Assembly (NCBI GenBank): GCA_009869945.1
Contig: WIXG01000067.1
Location: forward strand, 124,001-188,000
Direction: 5' to 3'
Length of the DNA stretch: 64,000 nt
Source: Mesaphorura yosii
Lineage: Eukaryota > Arthropoda > Collembola > Poduromorpha > Tullbergiidae
Made by a program: the position numbers and the translations under genes. Below, in pieces: positions 1 through 12,409 of this stretch (within the stretch, counting starts at the first letter, position 1; the number at the start of each line of letters is the position of its first letter). The notes beneath the pieces were generated by a model. That model saw only the letters and a list, made by a program, of their open reading frames with translations, did not search any database and had not been told where the DNA came from.

Positions 1-2516
1 CTCAAGCTGGCACTGCACTGCAGCTCGTTGTGAAGTCTTCGCGTGTTGTGGTGTATTAATTCCTCATTGACTCATTTATCTAATGATGAAAACCATGAAC
101 TATTAAGCCTCGTTCATGTTCCGTGTGTATTAATAAAGTCGAGAACTTCACTCGCTCAATAAAATTGAAGTCAGTCATGATAGTGTTAGTAAATAGTACG
201 TGAACGCAACGTGTTCGACTTCAAGTTGATAAACCGTCAGTTCGACTCGGATTGTCTGCTGTCACTGTGTCAATGCTGTGCTGATGCTGATTCACGTTTA
301 CGTTTACACGGTACTTTACTTAGCCCAGCCGTGCTAATGTTTCTCAGCGTTCACGTTCACTCTTACTTAACGTATTAGACTGCTTAGCGTGCAATCATTA
401 TGGCATAAAAACTACAAAGCCTTATGAGTAGTGTAATTTATTGAAGGCCGACAATGAAATAAGCATGTATGACATCGTGTTATGTAAACCACGGACGGAG
501 AAGGATTTGCACGAGTAATACACGGACGGACGTCGGTGGTCTGATCGACTGATGCGAGTTAATTGGAGACTGACCGCATCTGCCGCTGCTGCAGAGGCAA
601 CTGTCAATTTGACGGATTATGATTAACTACGAACGCTTCTTTGAAGAGCCGTCTTCGAGCGTACGCGTTCTTTGGTCAATGGCTACTCGAGTTTCACTTC
701 TGCGCACTACCTGCCTGCCAACACTGAGGCTACTGTAATTGCAGTTGCAAATGTAATTGTAACGGTCTCAAGCCAAGATGAACACGAAGTTGGTGAGCCA
801 TTAAATCTAGGCCGTGTAATCTTCCTGTTCTGATGATGAATGCGAGCACTGCTGAGCTGCCGGTGGTGGGTTTTGAACAAAACAACAAAATTCTCACAAA
901 ATGCGTCTTTTTAATGCGTAGCTTAAAAATTCCTCTGCAAACTGTAAACTAGACTTTTCTCATTGTTACGTGACTGAGGCTGTGGCCCAGCCGATTCGTT
1001 CAATTAGAGGAGTTTATGATGTATTTCTCTAGTTCCTTAACGTAAAACATTGTACTAAATGAAATATAACAATGGAGCCGAGTGGAGGAAAGTGAATCAC
1101 AACCACAGCCAGCAAAGATGAAATTGGAGGTGTACGTTTCACTTTGATTCACATCAAATGATCTCAACAAAACAAAGTCCGTCTAAAATCTACATCAGCA
1201 GCCAAATGTGTGTGAAGTCGAGTAGTTTGTTCTTTTGAGCACTTTAACGATGTAGTACTAATAAAATGGGCTAAGGCAAATAATGAGCGTGCATTGTTGA
1301 GCTCAACCGTACTCTCTCGTCTGTAAGCAGTGGGTGTAAGATTCTGGCCTGGCTCCCAACGAGACTCACGAATTTTGGTCATTACTTATTACGCACAATG
1401 CACTTAATTTATTCGAGAGAGAATCGAGATTACTTAAAATACCACTTCAGTACTGACAACACAAGTAAAGGCAGTTGTAAAAGTAAGCCAGACTCGAATA
1501 GGAAACAAAGGATGATGTCATAGCCATAACTCGAGTCGCGAAAAAGGGTTGAATCATGCCGATTTCAAGATTCTTGATGGTCTGATGGTCACGGCATGAC
1601 GGTGGGACTGTTTCTTACCTCTTTCAGCGCGACAGCAGGATATTGTTGCCTGCAATCGGTGGAGCGAAGAAAAGAAATCACTTTTACACTGTGCACATCA
1701 CGAAAATCCCAAATTCGTGTTCTGATCCTGCAGCAGCCGCGTCCTCAGAGGAAATGCACCCGCTAATGATCGAAAGTGTTGTAAATTCGAGTTGAAGTGG
1801 GTAATTTTTATTGTCACTTGATTGTCAATTGAAACCCTCTCGATGTATGCGGCGCAACTTGGCACACATTTGCGGCACTTTTTTTGTCACCAACTCGAGC
1901 AAATGAATCCAAAATGAGCTCAATTGCAACATACGCATGATGAGACCTCCCATTTATTGATTCTCGTGCTCACCCAGCTTGCAGCAGGTGATATTGAATT
2001 ATGAATGAAAGGTGCCTTTCTCAATTCTCGTCAATCATTAATCTCATCTCACCAGTGGTAGGCAGACAGGAGCCAATGAGGGCATATCGATTGCATTGCA
2101 TAATATTATCAACAATATTTATTTTGCATTTTTAATAAAAGGCAAGAAATTCCGTACCGAACTCTGGCGTGGGCTAAAATAGAATCAAATTCAAAAACAA
2201 AATGAAATGATAAGAATAAGAATACACAAATCTGAGTACACAAACAGAACTACCAGCAAACATTCTTCTTACACATGACATGATTAGGCTAAATTAAAGG
2301 TCGTAACATTTAAAGTTCTTAAATGCATTCGCTTATTGTTTGTAATTGCAGGACATTGTACGTATAAATCGGTTGTAAGTACCAATAATTGCAAAGTCTG
2401 CCGACTACACTCATTCTCACACGTAGATTATTGATACTCGATACTGAACTGACGACCATTCGCACGGAAGTGAAATGATGTCATCACGCGATTGGCCGTT
2501 ACGAAGATTGTGACGA
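1..2516. other. No gene recognised (left flank)
   Basis: About 2.5 kb of AT-rich sequence with only short open frames and no plausible exon chain. It lies downstream of PYM1, which is on the minus strand, so the part next to 2516 should hold the PYM1 3' UTR. I see no repeat or RNA gene here. Confidence 0.4.
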
Positions 2517-3339
2517 TCATAAATTCATCGAGGATATAAAATTGGCGAGTTCATCGATTTCGTCTATCACAGCTTTCTTTCGTTTGACTTTTTCCAACTG
2601 CAGGAATTAAACAAGAAAAATTATTAAGACAAATCCTTTAACAAAAGTACCAATTGTGGAATAAATTACCTGGTCAGGATCTGGATTCTGAAGGTCTCCA
2701 GTCTTAAGTTTCGCCTCGAGCGCCTCGATGTCTTTTAACTTCTTCCTGAGATTACGGAGACGTTTGTTGGGGTCAGTTGCTGTTGGACTGCCACTTCGGC
2801 CACCGCCTTGCTGTGGCTTGGAAGCAGGTGTTGCTGCTGACTGAGACTTGTTTCCAGCTGGAGCTGTTTGTTGCCTGCCATTTTCGACAACTTCCGTACT
2901 CGGTTTGGACTTGGACTTCTTCTTTTTCTTCTTGGCTTCAGCATCGTCACTATTCTCGACAAAATTGAGTCCGGGAATAACTCGCGTTTGCTCGTACAGC
3001 CCAACTTCGAAGTATCCAGCCGATCTCCCACCACCACCGCTGTGGGATCCTCCACCTGAACTTGGTGCAAAGTCCGCCTCCGACAGTCCAACCGGATACT
3101 TTGATCGTTCGTTGCTCTGCCTGCCTTTGCTAACGTACAACGGTTGCTCCTCAGGTGGAACGTAGCCGGGCTTTACTGGAATCGGCTTCCTCCACGTCCC
3201 ATCGGGCCGTTGAGTTGGGGGAATAAACATATTTCCTGTAAAACATAATGGTATCAGTCTCGCCTTCATTAATATTACATTCTACTGTGTGCCTAGTAGA
3301 CTTACCCGCTTCATCTTTAACGTAATTAACGGAGGTCAT
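2517..3339 (-). CDS. PYM1: PYM homologue (partner of Y14 and Mago)
   Basis: Three exons on the minus strand, 3339-3306, 3235-2670 and 2597-2517, joined in phase to give 226 residues. PYM binds the Mago-Y14 core of the exon junction complex, helps strip it from mRNA and links spliced mRNA to the small ribosomal subunit in the cytoplasm. The N-terminus shows the family signature [19 protein letters not shown] just after the first splice, followed by a GYVPPEE segment; this is the Mago-Y14 binding region. A lysine run ([10 protein letters not shown]) lies mid-protein, followed by a low-complexity Q/S/G stretch, then a charged helix near the end ([20 protein letters not shown]) that matches the conserved C-terminal region. 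The last exon adds [18 protein letters not shown]. Introns are 70 and 72 nt with clean GT-AG ends. The start is the first ATG in frame, and the size fits the family. Confidence 0.93.
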
Positions 3340-6177
3340 TGCCGAATGCTAAATTCCAAATATTCTGGCTTGCAAATATCCTCGCCACAAGAAAAAGGAT
3401 TACGCCAAATGAAGCCACAAACTCTGACTTATAAGCGGTGAACTCAGCTCGATCACTTCGGTCACAATGTTTAAGGCAAAGTCTCCGAACAGCTCCAGCT
3501 AACAAGATCTGTTTTACTACCGCTGCTACAAATTGGTCGGGTACAGAATTTAAATAGCTAAATCAGCAGATTCCATTTCAGCGTGCGCGCAGTCTGTCTC
3601 TTGTTTGCAACACTGCACTGCAAGCTATGTTCTCAGCATGAAAAGAATATAAACTTGAGCTTCATCTGGTTGGCTCTTTACTCAACTTTTCAGTTCTTCT
3701 CATTGGCGTCGCTTTCGGTAGCAAAACCCAAAACAAAGTTGCATCGCTGACAAGTCTCCCTTTCGAAAGTTTCTTCCATACATTTCGGCCAACTTTTGAT
3801 CATTCGTGCTGCTATTTCGTTCAAGTTTCTTACGTTTGACGCTTTCAAGATTTCGCCAAATCACATTGCAATATGAATAATTTGAATAAATGACGCTCTC
3901 GTCTTGACCTGATCTTTCCCACAAGTTGGAAGAGCCTGGCTGCATTGACTACTGTAAAGTTCGGATTTTAGAATTTGGCTAAAGGTTTTGGCTGTTTTGG
4001 TTTTGCAGTGCACCTTTGCAACTCGTCAACTCGTACATTTGGATGTGACTTCAAGGGACTCGTCGATTTCGAATCGAACCGACAGAATTCTATACTTATA
4101 AAGTCTCTTACCTAAACTTCAAAGTCAAGGTCATCCGCATAAAAAGATACAAAGCAGACGAACGGCCAGCCAAGCAGGAGAAAAACAGCACAACGATAGA
4201 AATCGATGCTTGTGGAATTTGTGCCAAGATTACCATCGGAAAGGCCTCGTGGCTGAAATAAAACGATATAAATAACGGACCGTCTCACATCACATTCTGC
4301 TCTCATGACTTTTGCTTGTCCTAGACATTCGGAGCACTCAAACTCTTTAACCCATATTGGAACGGTGTTTCGAATTTTTGTAAAGGCACTGGCAAAATGG
4401 ATACACGAAGCACACCCCTCCTCAGCAAATGTACAAGATTTTTGAGTGAAAATAAAAAGACCTTTGTTAAAGATCATAGGAACGATTTACCGTTGCATCG
4501 TAAAAACACTCAGAAGGAGAGCCAAGCAGATCAAAGCTGCCAAATGTTGTGCATTCATGTGCTCATGGCTGTTTCTTCTCATTTTGCTCGTCACACGGCT
4601 CCCAAAGATTAAACAAAAGAAAAACTTGACGCTTTGTGGAAATCTTGCCCGCTTTGCCATATGGAATCCACTGATGAGTATTTTATGACTCCTAGGATCA
4701 GATTGACATCTGTGGCAGCCAAACACGTCTGCTCTTCCAGCACGGAAAATGAGACGAATGTCGTCATCCTCAGAAAATGCAAGATGAGTCCAATCAACCG
4801 ACGATGTGACCCTTACCGTTTACTACGCTTGTGCCCACACAGTTCAGAGCCCATTCCAAAGCGGCGAATCTGCGAATGTGCAAAAATAAGAATCTGGCGC
4901 TTGTCTCATCCTCGGCTGTCTTGCTCTTATCTCATCTTCCATCTGCACGTTTCGAAGAAAGAGTCGAGGCTGGCCGAGACTGATACATTTGGAACGAGGA
5001 GCGGGGCGCAACGCGCCGTGGCATAATTTACATTACAACAGTTAGACACGAGCAGAACAAAAATATTCACGTTTCAAAGAGCAACGTTGTCTTATGAAGA
5101 GTTGCCAAAAATATCTTTCTTTCGGTTCGGTGGGAGAAGATTCCTGAAACCCAAGTCATAAACATCTCTAGGCTTCATTGCACGTTTGCACGGTATCTGA
5201 GTCAAGGTAAAACGAACTTCGAGTTTGCTCTTCATGAATTTTGCATCTAGAAATGAGATTGGAGCGCCAGGAATATGGTGAGTGGATAAATAATGGATTC
5301 TTGTCTTGTTATCATCGCATCATCTTTACGGATAAAGGAATTTCTGTCTGTTCCTATCTTGACCACTCGTTTCAGGTGTGAAATACCGGCCTAGCCCCAA
5401 AATATAGTGTTCCGACCCCTGAGGTGATGAAGTTTGCAAAATGTAAGAGATAATTTACGATGTTTATTGATTTTGGGAATGTTTGTTATTAAATTCATAA
5501 ATTCTACGGAGTGTGTTCAACTTGAATGCAAACTTCAAGAGGAAATCTCACATATTCAGTCACATGAAGATCTCTGTAACAAATTCTCTACCACAAATCA
5601 CGAAATGACATAAGATTTTGTGGCGACGGATGTGTGGTGAATAATTTATAAATTTTCTGTGAACTCTGAATCATTTTTTACGTTTCATGCGCACAACCCA
5701 CGTAAATTTTGGATAAAAATACTTCCTTCGGCTCTTGCCCACTGTCTACCACCACCGTAATTATCATGAATACAGCTTTTGTCCTCTTTTTGTCATTTGA
5801 ACTTAAAATTTCTTGTCGGGTATCCATACTTATGCATGAAATGGGACGGAGGAGTTTCTATCTTAGCCAAGTTTTTCAGCTTTCAGCTTTGGACGATTCG
5901 CGACGAGGTGGTACCCAAAATACATAAGAACTGCCATAGTGCGCGTGCAAAATTCAGAAAGTACAACCTCGTCCCACTGTGCAAAAGCTCTGTTGCAGAT
6001 TTAGTCGATCTTTGCCCAGATAACGAGCAGGACGTGCTGCGCTGCTTCTTCTTCCGAGTTTTAGATAACTGCGCTGGTCTTCTTTAAGGATCCTCCTGAA
6101 AGAATCTTAAGAATTGTGATACTTGCTGATTCGTCCTATTGCAAGCTTCTTGACGCAGAGGGAGCGTGAAGTTCATC
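3340..6177. other. Intergenic, no gene recognised
   Basis: About 2.8 kb between the PYM1 start and the next gene. Open frames of up to about 130 codons occur on both strands, but none resembles a known family or is supported by an exon chain. Upstream regulatory sequence and 5' UTR exons of the flanking genes could lie here. Confidence 0.4.
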
Positions 6178-7165
6178 ATGGCGAAGGAAACCCCACCTCA
6201 AAATCAGAACCATGTGGAGGGTAACGTTGAGTACATTGTTGAAGAGCAATTAGAACGACCCACTAAATTCAGTCCAGACTGGCCACCGAAACATGGACAG
6301 AAACCATTGCCAAATCTGTACACACGATGTGCCAAAAGTAAGTGTCTCAATTCAACAAAAACTCTGAAATTTCAACATCAGAACATCCACTTAATTTAAG
6401 CACAGCTCACATTGAAGTGAAAGACTTTTGATTCAAAGGATAATAGAAAGAGCATGCCCATAAAAGGAAATTTCAATTGTTAGGCACTGCAATCGCGTTG
6501 ACTTTTATTTCTGCTTGACCTTGGGTGTATAGTTGACAGGTCAGAATTAATGTTTCTCTTGTATTAAAGACTCATGGCACAGCCAATGTTTATGGGAGAG
6601 CTCACACGTTAAGACCAGCCGACGATAATGAAAAACTATATGATTCTGTTTCGTTTTATTGCAGCTTTCAAAAAAGTGAAATGGCCTCCAGAGGGTTACG
6701 AGGAGGAGCCGGAAATTGAGCCACCACCTCCCGTCCAGCTCCTGAACGAGATTCCCATGAATGAGACAGCCATGTTTCAGAAGGGTCCGGACTACAAACT
6801 TCAGCCAGGTGTTTACGTTGAGGAACCGGCAGAGTTGCCCGAGGATGTTTGGCCACCTCCAGAGCCCATTAGTAAGATCAACAAAGCCACGCGAGCGGTT
6901 TTACTCGACCAAAAACTACTATTTACATGTTGCCGTTTTACATTGCCACGCAGACACTGACGAGAGGACGATCTTCGACCCAACCCGCAAGAAGCGTGTG
7001 ATTCGTGACTACACAGTATTCTTCGACAAGAACAAAGCACCCGAAAGTAATCCGTCGTACAGGGTGCCACCCGGGACACTTCACGTGTACTCGAAGCGTG
7101 GTGTGCTGGAGTTTGATACGCCGGAACTTGGAAGCGGAAGACCAAAAGATGGACAACCGATTTAA
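6178..7165 (+). CDS. Unrecognised proline/tryptophan-rich protein with repeated WPP motifs
   Basis: Three exons, 6178-6337, 6665-6871 and 6954-7165, give 192 residues. The joins are phase-consistent: CCAAAA/GTAAGT to TTGCAG, then CCCATTA/GTAAGA to CACGCAG. I do not recognise the family. Visible features are three WPP motifs (FSPDWPPKHG, FKKVKWPPEGY, EDVWPPPEP), a Pro/Glu-rich middle (EEEPEIEPPPP), and a basic C-terminal third with DPTRKKRVIRDYTVFF and a Tyr/Arg/Pro-rich tail. There is no signal peptide or membrane segment, and the protein is acidic at first and basic later. The first in-frame ATG (6178) was chosen because the open frame upstream lacks another. AATAAA follows at 7411. WPP/WxP-rich small proteins occur in arthropod muscle filaments, but that is only a hunch. 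Confidence that it is a real gene is high; the function is unknown. Confidence 0.72.
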
Positions 7166-7334
7166 AGCTTGCGATAATTATGCTTGTGATTCTGTTGTAT
7201 TTTATGCCTGTACAATTATTCGACTCACCGGAGGCCTTGGATGAAGCATTTGTAGATGAATTATCTCCTTCAGGATATCCATAAATGCGTCAAAAACTAT
7301 TGCGCGTGCGTTTGTCTTCACTCTTCATTTTACC

Positions 7335-7340
7335 TTTATT
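7335..7340 (-). promoter_or_regulatory. Probable poly(A) signal of TIMM13
   Basis: AATAAA on the minus strand, 225 nt past the TIMM13 stop. It lies inside the predicted 3' UTR of the convergent WPP gene. Confidence 0.45.
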
Positions 7341-7410
7341 TATGCTTCTGAGATTGTTAGCATCATGAACAATGTGGCTTAATGTAAATATAATTGTTCG
7401 CAACTTGAAC

Positions 7411-7416
7411 AATAAA
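7411..7416 (+). promoter_or_regulatory. Probable poly(A) signal of the WPP gene
   Basis: AATAAA 246 nt past the stop codon, followed by an A-rich and T-rich stretch. Confidence 0.55.
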
Positions 7417-7564
7417 GAGAACACAATTTGCTAAGTAAAAATTACCTTGTACGCTTGAATATTCAGGTTCTAATCAACAAGGCTCAATGTTCTACAAAAT
7501 TGACTAATGATTTTAGACTTGTACATGAAGTAGGTTTTTCAAAGTCTCTAAGAGTCAGCATAGG

Positions 7565-7928
7565 CTAAGACATTCGGTGCTTCTCCTGATTTAAACGATT
7601 TCCATACGCTCTCGATACAACATTCCAGGCGTCCATGTAACGATCCATACACATGGCTAAACATTTCTGCTCGCTGCTGTCTAAACTGCCACCGGGACGA
7701 CTCACGCATTTCTGGAAACATTTCTCAGTCATTTTCTGCATGAAATAGAAATACACCCATTAGATTTCGCTACGTAGTCTTATAATCTGAATCATTTTGA
7801 CCGTAACACCAACTTACCGTGAGCAATTCTTGAGCATTGACAAGCGCAATCTGTTGCTTCACTTGATCCATGATTTCTTCCCTGTTTATTGACCCCTGGG
7901 AGTTGCTTCCGCTGCTGCCAAAGTCCAT
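7565..7928 (-). CDS. TIMM13: Mitochondrial import chaperone Tim13
   Basis: Two coding exons, 7928-7818 and 7735-7565, give 93 residues, the usual size for a small Tim. Tim13 pairs with Tim8 as a hexamer in the intermembrane space and escorts hydrophobic precursors from the TOM complex to the inner membrane. The twin CX3C motif is complete: CFQKC and CLAMC, 19 residues apart from the first to the second motif start, with the family context between them ([12 protein letters not shown]). The N-terminal helix contains [20 protein letters not shown], which matches Tim13. A good splice acceptor ends near 7952, 23 nt upstream of the ATG, with a GTAGGT donor near 8050; this suggests a non-coding first exon. 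The gene is head-to-head with BCKDHB. Confidence 0.95.
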
Positions 7929-8654
7929 GATTGGTGAATGGTCCGTTGATTCTGTTAATAAAAATTGACAAAATACGAATGAATTAAGCGTATCGTCACA
8001 TCCTAGGTTGCTCACGAAGATCCAGATCTTCATGATATTCTACCTACCCTTTGAATTCGGCTACTTCGTTCAAATGCTGCTTGATAACTGACGAGTTCAG
8101 TGGCTTGACCCGGCGCGGTTTTCTACTTTTGCACAGAACTCTGCAGGCCCTGATCTCTTGTTATTTCGTAGAATGCCGACTGTTGGAAAGAAAATGGCCT
8201 TCCAAATGCTAATTGTCGTAAGTGAAACAGTTACTATTTCATTATTATTAAGCAGTAATTATTAAGCACGTTAAAACTGCTCCACTGAAACTGGAAACTG
8301 TACGAAATATCACGATCACATTGCACTTCATTTCACGGCATTTGAAATTCATGCTAAAGTTCGTCCGATGAAATTGTTCTTGAGCAGCAACGCCACGTGA
8401 GTTTCATGAAAAGGATTAAAAGGAGAGCTCTGGTTTTACAGGTTTCGCTATCAAAATGGTAGCTTGAGTTCTTGAATCGAATCTTCGAATCTCAAATGAC
8501 ATAATTTCACATAATTTGCAAATTGTGAAACTCCATACTGCGGCTTCTAAAATTCGCTGGCAGCCAAGTTAAAAATTTCATCGAATAAATTCCATACGCC
8601 GTAACAAATTCTAGTCATTACAGTCATAAGTATTTGTGCAATCAGTCGCCAGAG
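7929..8654. other. Divergent promoter region between TIMM13 and BCKDHB
   Basis: 726 nt separate the two start codons, which face away from each other. The TIMM13 5' UTR intron is predicted at about 7952-8050. No further coding exon is seen. Confidence 0.4.
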
Positions 8655-10126
8655 ATGAAAATCAGCTTAATCAGCATTCGTAACATAATTAAGCATTTAA
8701 ATCGAAATGGACCACGGGTGCTGGCAGCAGGTGCTGGACCATCGTGTTCATACTCTACGATCTCGCGAACTCATGACAGCCATCCCAGCAGGAACCTTGC
8801 CCAGAGAAGGAATTACTCTTCACACTTCTCGTACGTCCCAGACACAGTGCCTCCATCAGCTGGCGAGACAGTTCGCATGAACCTCTTTCAGGCCATCAAC
8901 AATGCGATGGACATTGCATTGGCGACTGATCCCACCGCCGGTGAGTCACGCAATTAACTCCGCAGTGTGGAAAGAGACCAATGACACTTTGCTAATGCTG
9001 ATTGCAGTTATCTTTGGAGAGGACGTGTCATTTGGAGGAGTATTTCGATGCACCGTCGGCCTTCAGGACAAGTACGGCAAAGACCGAGTTTTCAACACTC
9101 CGTTGTGCGAGCAGGGCATCGCTGGCCTTGGTATTGGGTTGGCTGTGGCTGGAGCCACGGCCATTGCTGAGATTCAATTCGCAGACTACATTTATCCAGC
9201 TTTTGACCAGCTCGTCAATGAGGTAAGAGAATGACAATTTTTACATTGGCATACAAGCGTGCTAAACACCTTATTTTGCTGTTCCAGGCAGCCAAGTACC
9301 GTTACCGGTCTGGAAACGAATTTGATTGTGGTAAACTGACAATCCGAACTCCATGCAGTGCAGTTGGACATGGATCACTTTATCATTCACAATCACCGGA
9401 GGCCTACTTTGCCCACACACCCGGACTGAAAGTTGTGATGCCCCGCGGTGCAATGACTGCCAAAGGACTTTTGCTCTCATGTATCAGGTCGAAGGATCCG
9501 TGCATTTTCTTCGAACCAAAGGTGCTGTACAGGTCAGCCGTGGAGCAGGTGCCAGTCAAAGACTACGAACTGCCAATCGGGAAAGCGGATGTGCTCGTCG
9601 AAGGCGACAACGTTACTCTTCTTGGTTGGGGAACTCAGGTACCTCAAAGTTCATATACACTAAAGTATGCGGTTAATTCACATTGAGCCCTCTTCCTTGC
9701 TTTAAGGTGCATGTTCTGCGCGAAGTTGCACAACTGGCGCAAGATCGACTGAACACGTCCTGCGAAGTCATCGACCTGGTGACAATTCAGCCATGGGACC
9801 AAGAGACAGTTTTTAATGTAAGTGGACACAAGATTCGTCATTATGTACAAAAGACGTGCAATTATTGTTCATTATTGTTATTGTATTTGTTCATGCAGTC
9901 TGTAAAGAAGACCGGCCGTCTCGTGATTGCGCACGAGGCCCCACTGACATCCGGTTTTGGTGCTGAAGTCGCGGCTTCGGTTCAGCAAGCATGCTTCCTG
10001 AACTTGGAAGCTCCGATTCAACGCGTGACGGGATTTGACACGCCCTTTCCACACGTTTTTGAGCCGTTCTATATTCCAGACAAGTGGAGGTGCCTGGAGG
10101 CTGTGCGAGTTGTCACGGAATTTTAA
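8655..10126 (+). CDS. BCKDHB: Branched-chain 2-oxoacid dehydrogenase E1 beta subunit
   Basis: Five exons, 8655-8940, 9008-9222, 9288-9638, 9707-9817 and 9899-10126, give 396 residues. All joins are GT-AG and in phase. It is the beta subunit of E1 in the mitochondrial complex that oxidatively decarboxylates the keto-acids of leucine, isoleucine and valine with thiamine diphosphate. Family blocks are clear: [110 protein letters not shown], and the C-terminal transketolase-like domain with [14 protein letters not shown] and GFDTPFPH. The Arg/Ser-rich first 60 residues look like a mitochondrial presequence. An earlier start was rejected because no ATG precedes 8655 in frame. Length matches the family (about 390). 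Confidence 0.97.
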
Positions 10127-10537
10127 AAGAGCAAGCATGACAAGTGGTGGACAAAATTAGTGAAGTTCAACAATTGAGAGGGGACTTTATTGTAATCGAC
10201 TAGCAGCTCTAATTTATTGCTAAAATCGTGAAACGAATTGAACTGCGCCACAGAATCTCTTGTCTATATTTTTACGAAAACGAGATGTTGGCACCAAACT
10301 CTTCATTATAACAAGAAAGAAGATATCAACGAAAGCTAAAGCCAAACTATTTTCATAAAAGCAGATGAAAAAGATATATTTTAGTAAACGAATAAATGAC
10401 AAATACATGTGACGTGTTGTTAAAATGGATCTTTAATACTTTTGACATAAATACATGACATGGAATGGCTTAAGTTTTGTGACAGCTTGTTTCAGGTGCG
10501 AACATTGAGCAACACAATCTTAAATATTTTGTGAGAG
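10127..10537. other. Shared 3' region of BCKDHB and the LisH gene
   Basis: 411 nt between convergent stops. A plus-strand AATAAA lies at 10391-10396 and a minus-strand ATTAAA at 10432-10437. With cleavage 10-30 nt downstream, the two mRNAs would end within a few bases of each other near 10415. Confidence 0.45.
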
Positions 10538-11936
10538 TTAAAGTTTGACTACATGGTCGCAGGAATCCAGTTCTTTTGAGTCGGTGTCTGAAGTCGCGCC
10601 AGCCAGTGACACATCCTGCGTGTTGTTGTCGGGCAACGAGCATTGGAGTTCAGACATTGACATCGATTCGTCGAGCGTGTCTTCCTCCTTCTCCTTCGTT
10701 GCCCGCCGCTGCTCGCTCCTTCCCTCCACTTCTTCATTCGATCCCTGGTGCTGACTCTGAGATTTTGCAGCTCTTGAATCACGATCACGGCTTTCTGCAT
10801 TCTCCTCCTCTACTGACGATGACGGTGAGAGAAACGTCGGCGACTTTGAGGTGCTGTCCCCAATATTTTCATTCTCCTCCCTCGGGTGATCTTGAGAGAC
10901 GGATCCATCTGACGCGGTAACGTTGTAGGAAATCAGTCTTGAAGGGCCCTGGTCTGGGTAAGGAGGAGGAGAGTCAACCGGCTCCGACTGCAGGCTCCTG
11001 AGGCTTATGTTGGACTCCTCTTCTTTGGCCTCCTGCCTATCAACGGAAAAGGTGAGTGTCTTCATCTGCTCCTGCAGCTTGTGAAAGTCGCCGTTGCCAC
11101 TGTTGAGCTTGGCAGGTTGTACTCCGCTGTTGGGTTCTGGTAGTCGCACAATTTGCGCGGTCTCTTCGTCCTTTTCTCGCCTTGATCCTCCACCGACGCC
11201 AAGTTCCCCTGCCGTATCGTCCTTTGAGCCAACGTAGGTAGGTGAGCCCGTGTCCGGTGTGAAGTACATGCTGCTTCTCGTTAAACTCGTCGAAGCATTT
11301 TGACGACTGTTCAGGAAACTTGGGATTTCGCTGCGCATCGTCTCGTCAGCCTGCAGCGGTGCGGGCCCAGCCGTATAAGTTCTGTTTCCCAGGCTCATCG
11401 ACGGAAGTTCGCTCCGCTGTGCAGGAAGCGGACTGGCAAACTGATCATCGAAGGACAGCGATGCGTCGGCAGAGTCAGCCTTCTTGAACAAACGGCAGAG
11501 ATTGGGTACTCCGTTCTCTTCGGTTGTGGTTACATCGAATCTAACTGCTGACTCTGACAACAGGAACGCCGAAGTTTGCTTCATGCCAGTCCACTGAAGG
11601 TACTCGTAAATGGACCGCAGGATCTCTGGGTCAGCTCTTGTCTGTACTTTCTACACGATCAAATTATGAAACAGTTTAACTATGAAACACGGTGGTAATG
11701 TCGTCATCTTGTTTTTGCCTTGTGCAGTTACTTACAGCCGAATCGGACAGAATGGTGCCGCTGTTCTCTTGCAGACACTTGGCGATTTCACCTTTGAATT
11801 GAGATATTAGTCCGGATCTGGCCAACAGGGTCCAAATTATGTCTTCAATTTCTGAAGTTGATCCTACGTCGGCTGCGCTATTTGTATTCGTATTCAGACC
11901 ACCGTCGTCCACGTCCAGACTATCGCTGCTCGACAT
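10538..11936 (-). CDS. LisH / FOP-family (CEP43-OFD1-like) protein
   Basis: Two exons, 11936-11736 and 11650-10538, give 437 residues. Residues about 25-60 (EIEDIIWTLLARSGLISQF, FKGEIAKCLQEN) resemble the N-terminal dimerisation helices of FOP/CEP20/OFD1, and residues about 75-105 (EILRSIYEYLQWTGMKQTSA, FLLSESA) fit a LisH motif. Proteins of this family sit at centrosomes, centriolar satellites and basal bodies. The remaining 330 residues are disordered: rich in Ser, Glu, Asp and Gln with long acidic stretches, no membrane segment, and nothing I can align. The intron is 85 nt. The start is the first ATG in frame. It is divergent from the next gene (473 nt between ATGs). The family call rests only on the first 110 residues; it could be another LisH protein. 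Confidence 0.62.
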
Positions 11937-12409
11937 CTTAAACTCCAAGTCGAGAACTAATAAGAATGTAGAATGATAAAAGATTTAATTACCTGCAGCA
12001 ATTGAAGTCATTCCACTATTAATGAGGCAGGATTCATACCCAATTTTCTTACCGAAATCAGCTGAAATATCAGGAAGTAACCAGTGAAAGGATCGCAGGG
12101 ATCATGCAACTATATACTTTTGATTTGACTATGATAAGATTAATGAGTGAATCTGAAATAAATTTATGGCACTGGTCGGACTTGTTTCTGCTTTCTCTGG
12201 GCTGAAACAGTTGAGAACTCTATGAATAGAAATGCAGCGACCAAATGTCTATGTTACCGCTTGAATTTTTCGTTCCGTGCATTCTTATTCGAGTTTGTGT
12301 GTTCAGTTCTGGGACAGTAGTAAATGGAATGAGATCCTGGATGTTGAGACAGCTTCGGTTTTGACGCAACTTTGTTCGTATACGTTTTATTCGTGAGAAA
12401 ATAAGGAAA
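11937..12409. other. Divergent promoter region
   Basis: 473 nt between the ATGs of the LisH protein (-) and the small basic protein (+). No coding exon is seen. It is likely to hold both promoters and 5' UTRs. Confidence 0.4.

Larger units (their letters stand above)
7166..7564. other. Shared 3' region of two convergent genes
   Basis: A 399 nt gap between the stops of the WPP protein (+) and TIMM13 (-). It holds a plus-strand AATAAA at 7411-7416 and a minus-strand AATAAA at 7335-7340, so the two 3' UTRs are predicted to overlap in antisense by roughly 100 nt. Confidence 0.5.
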
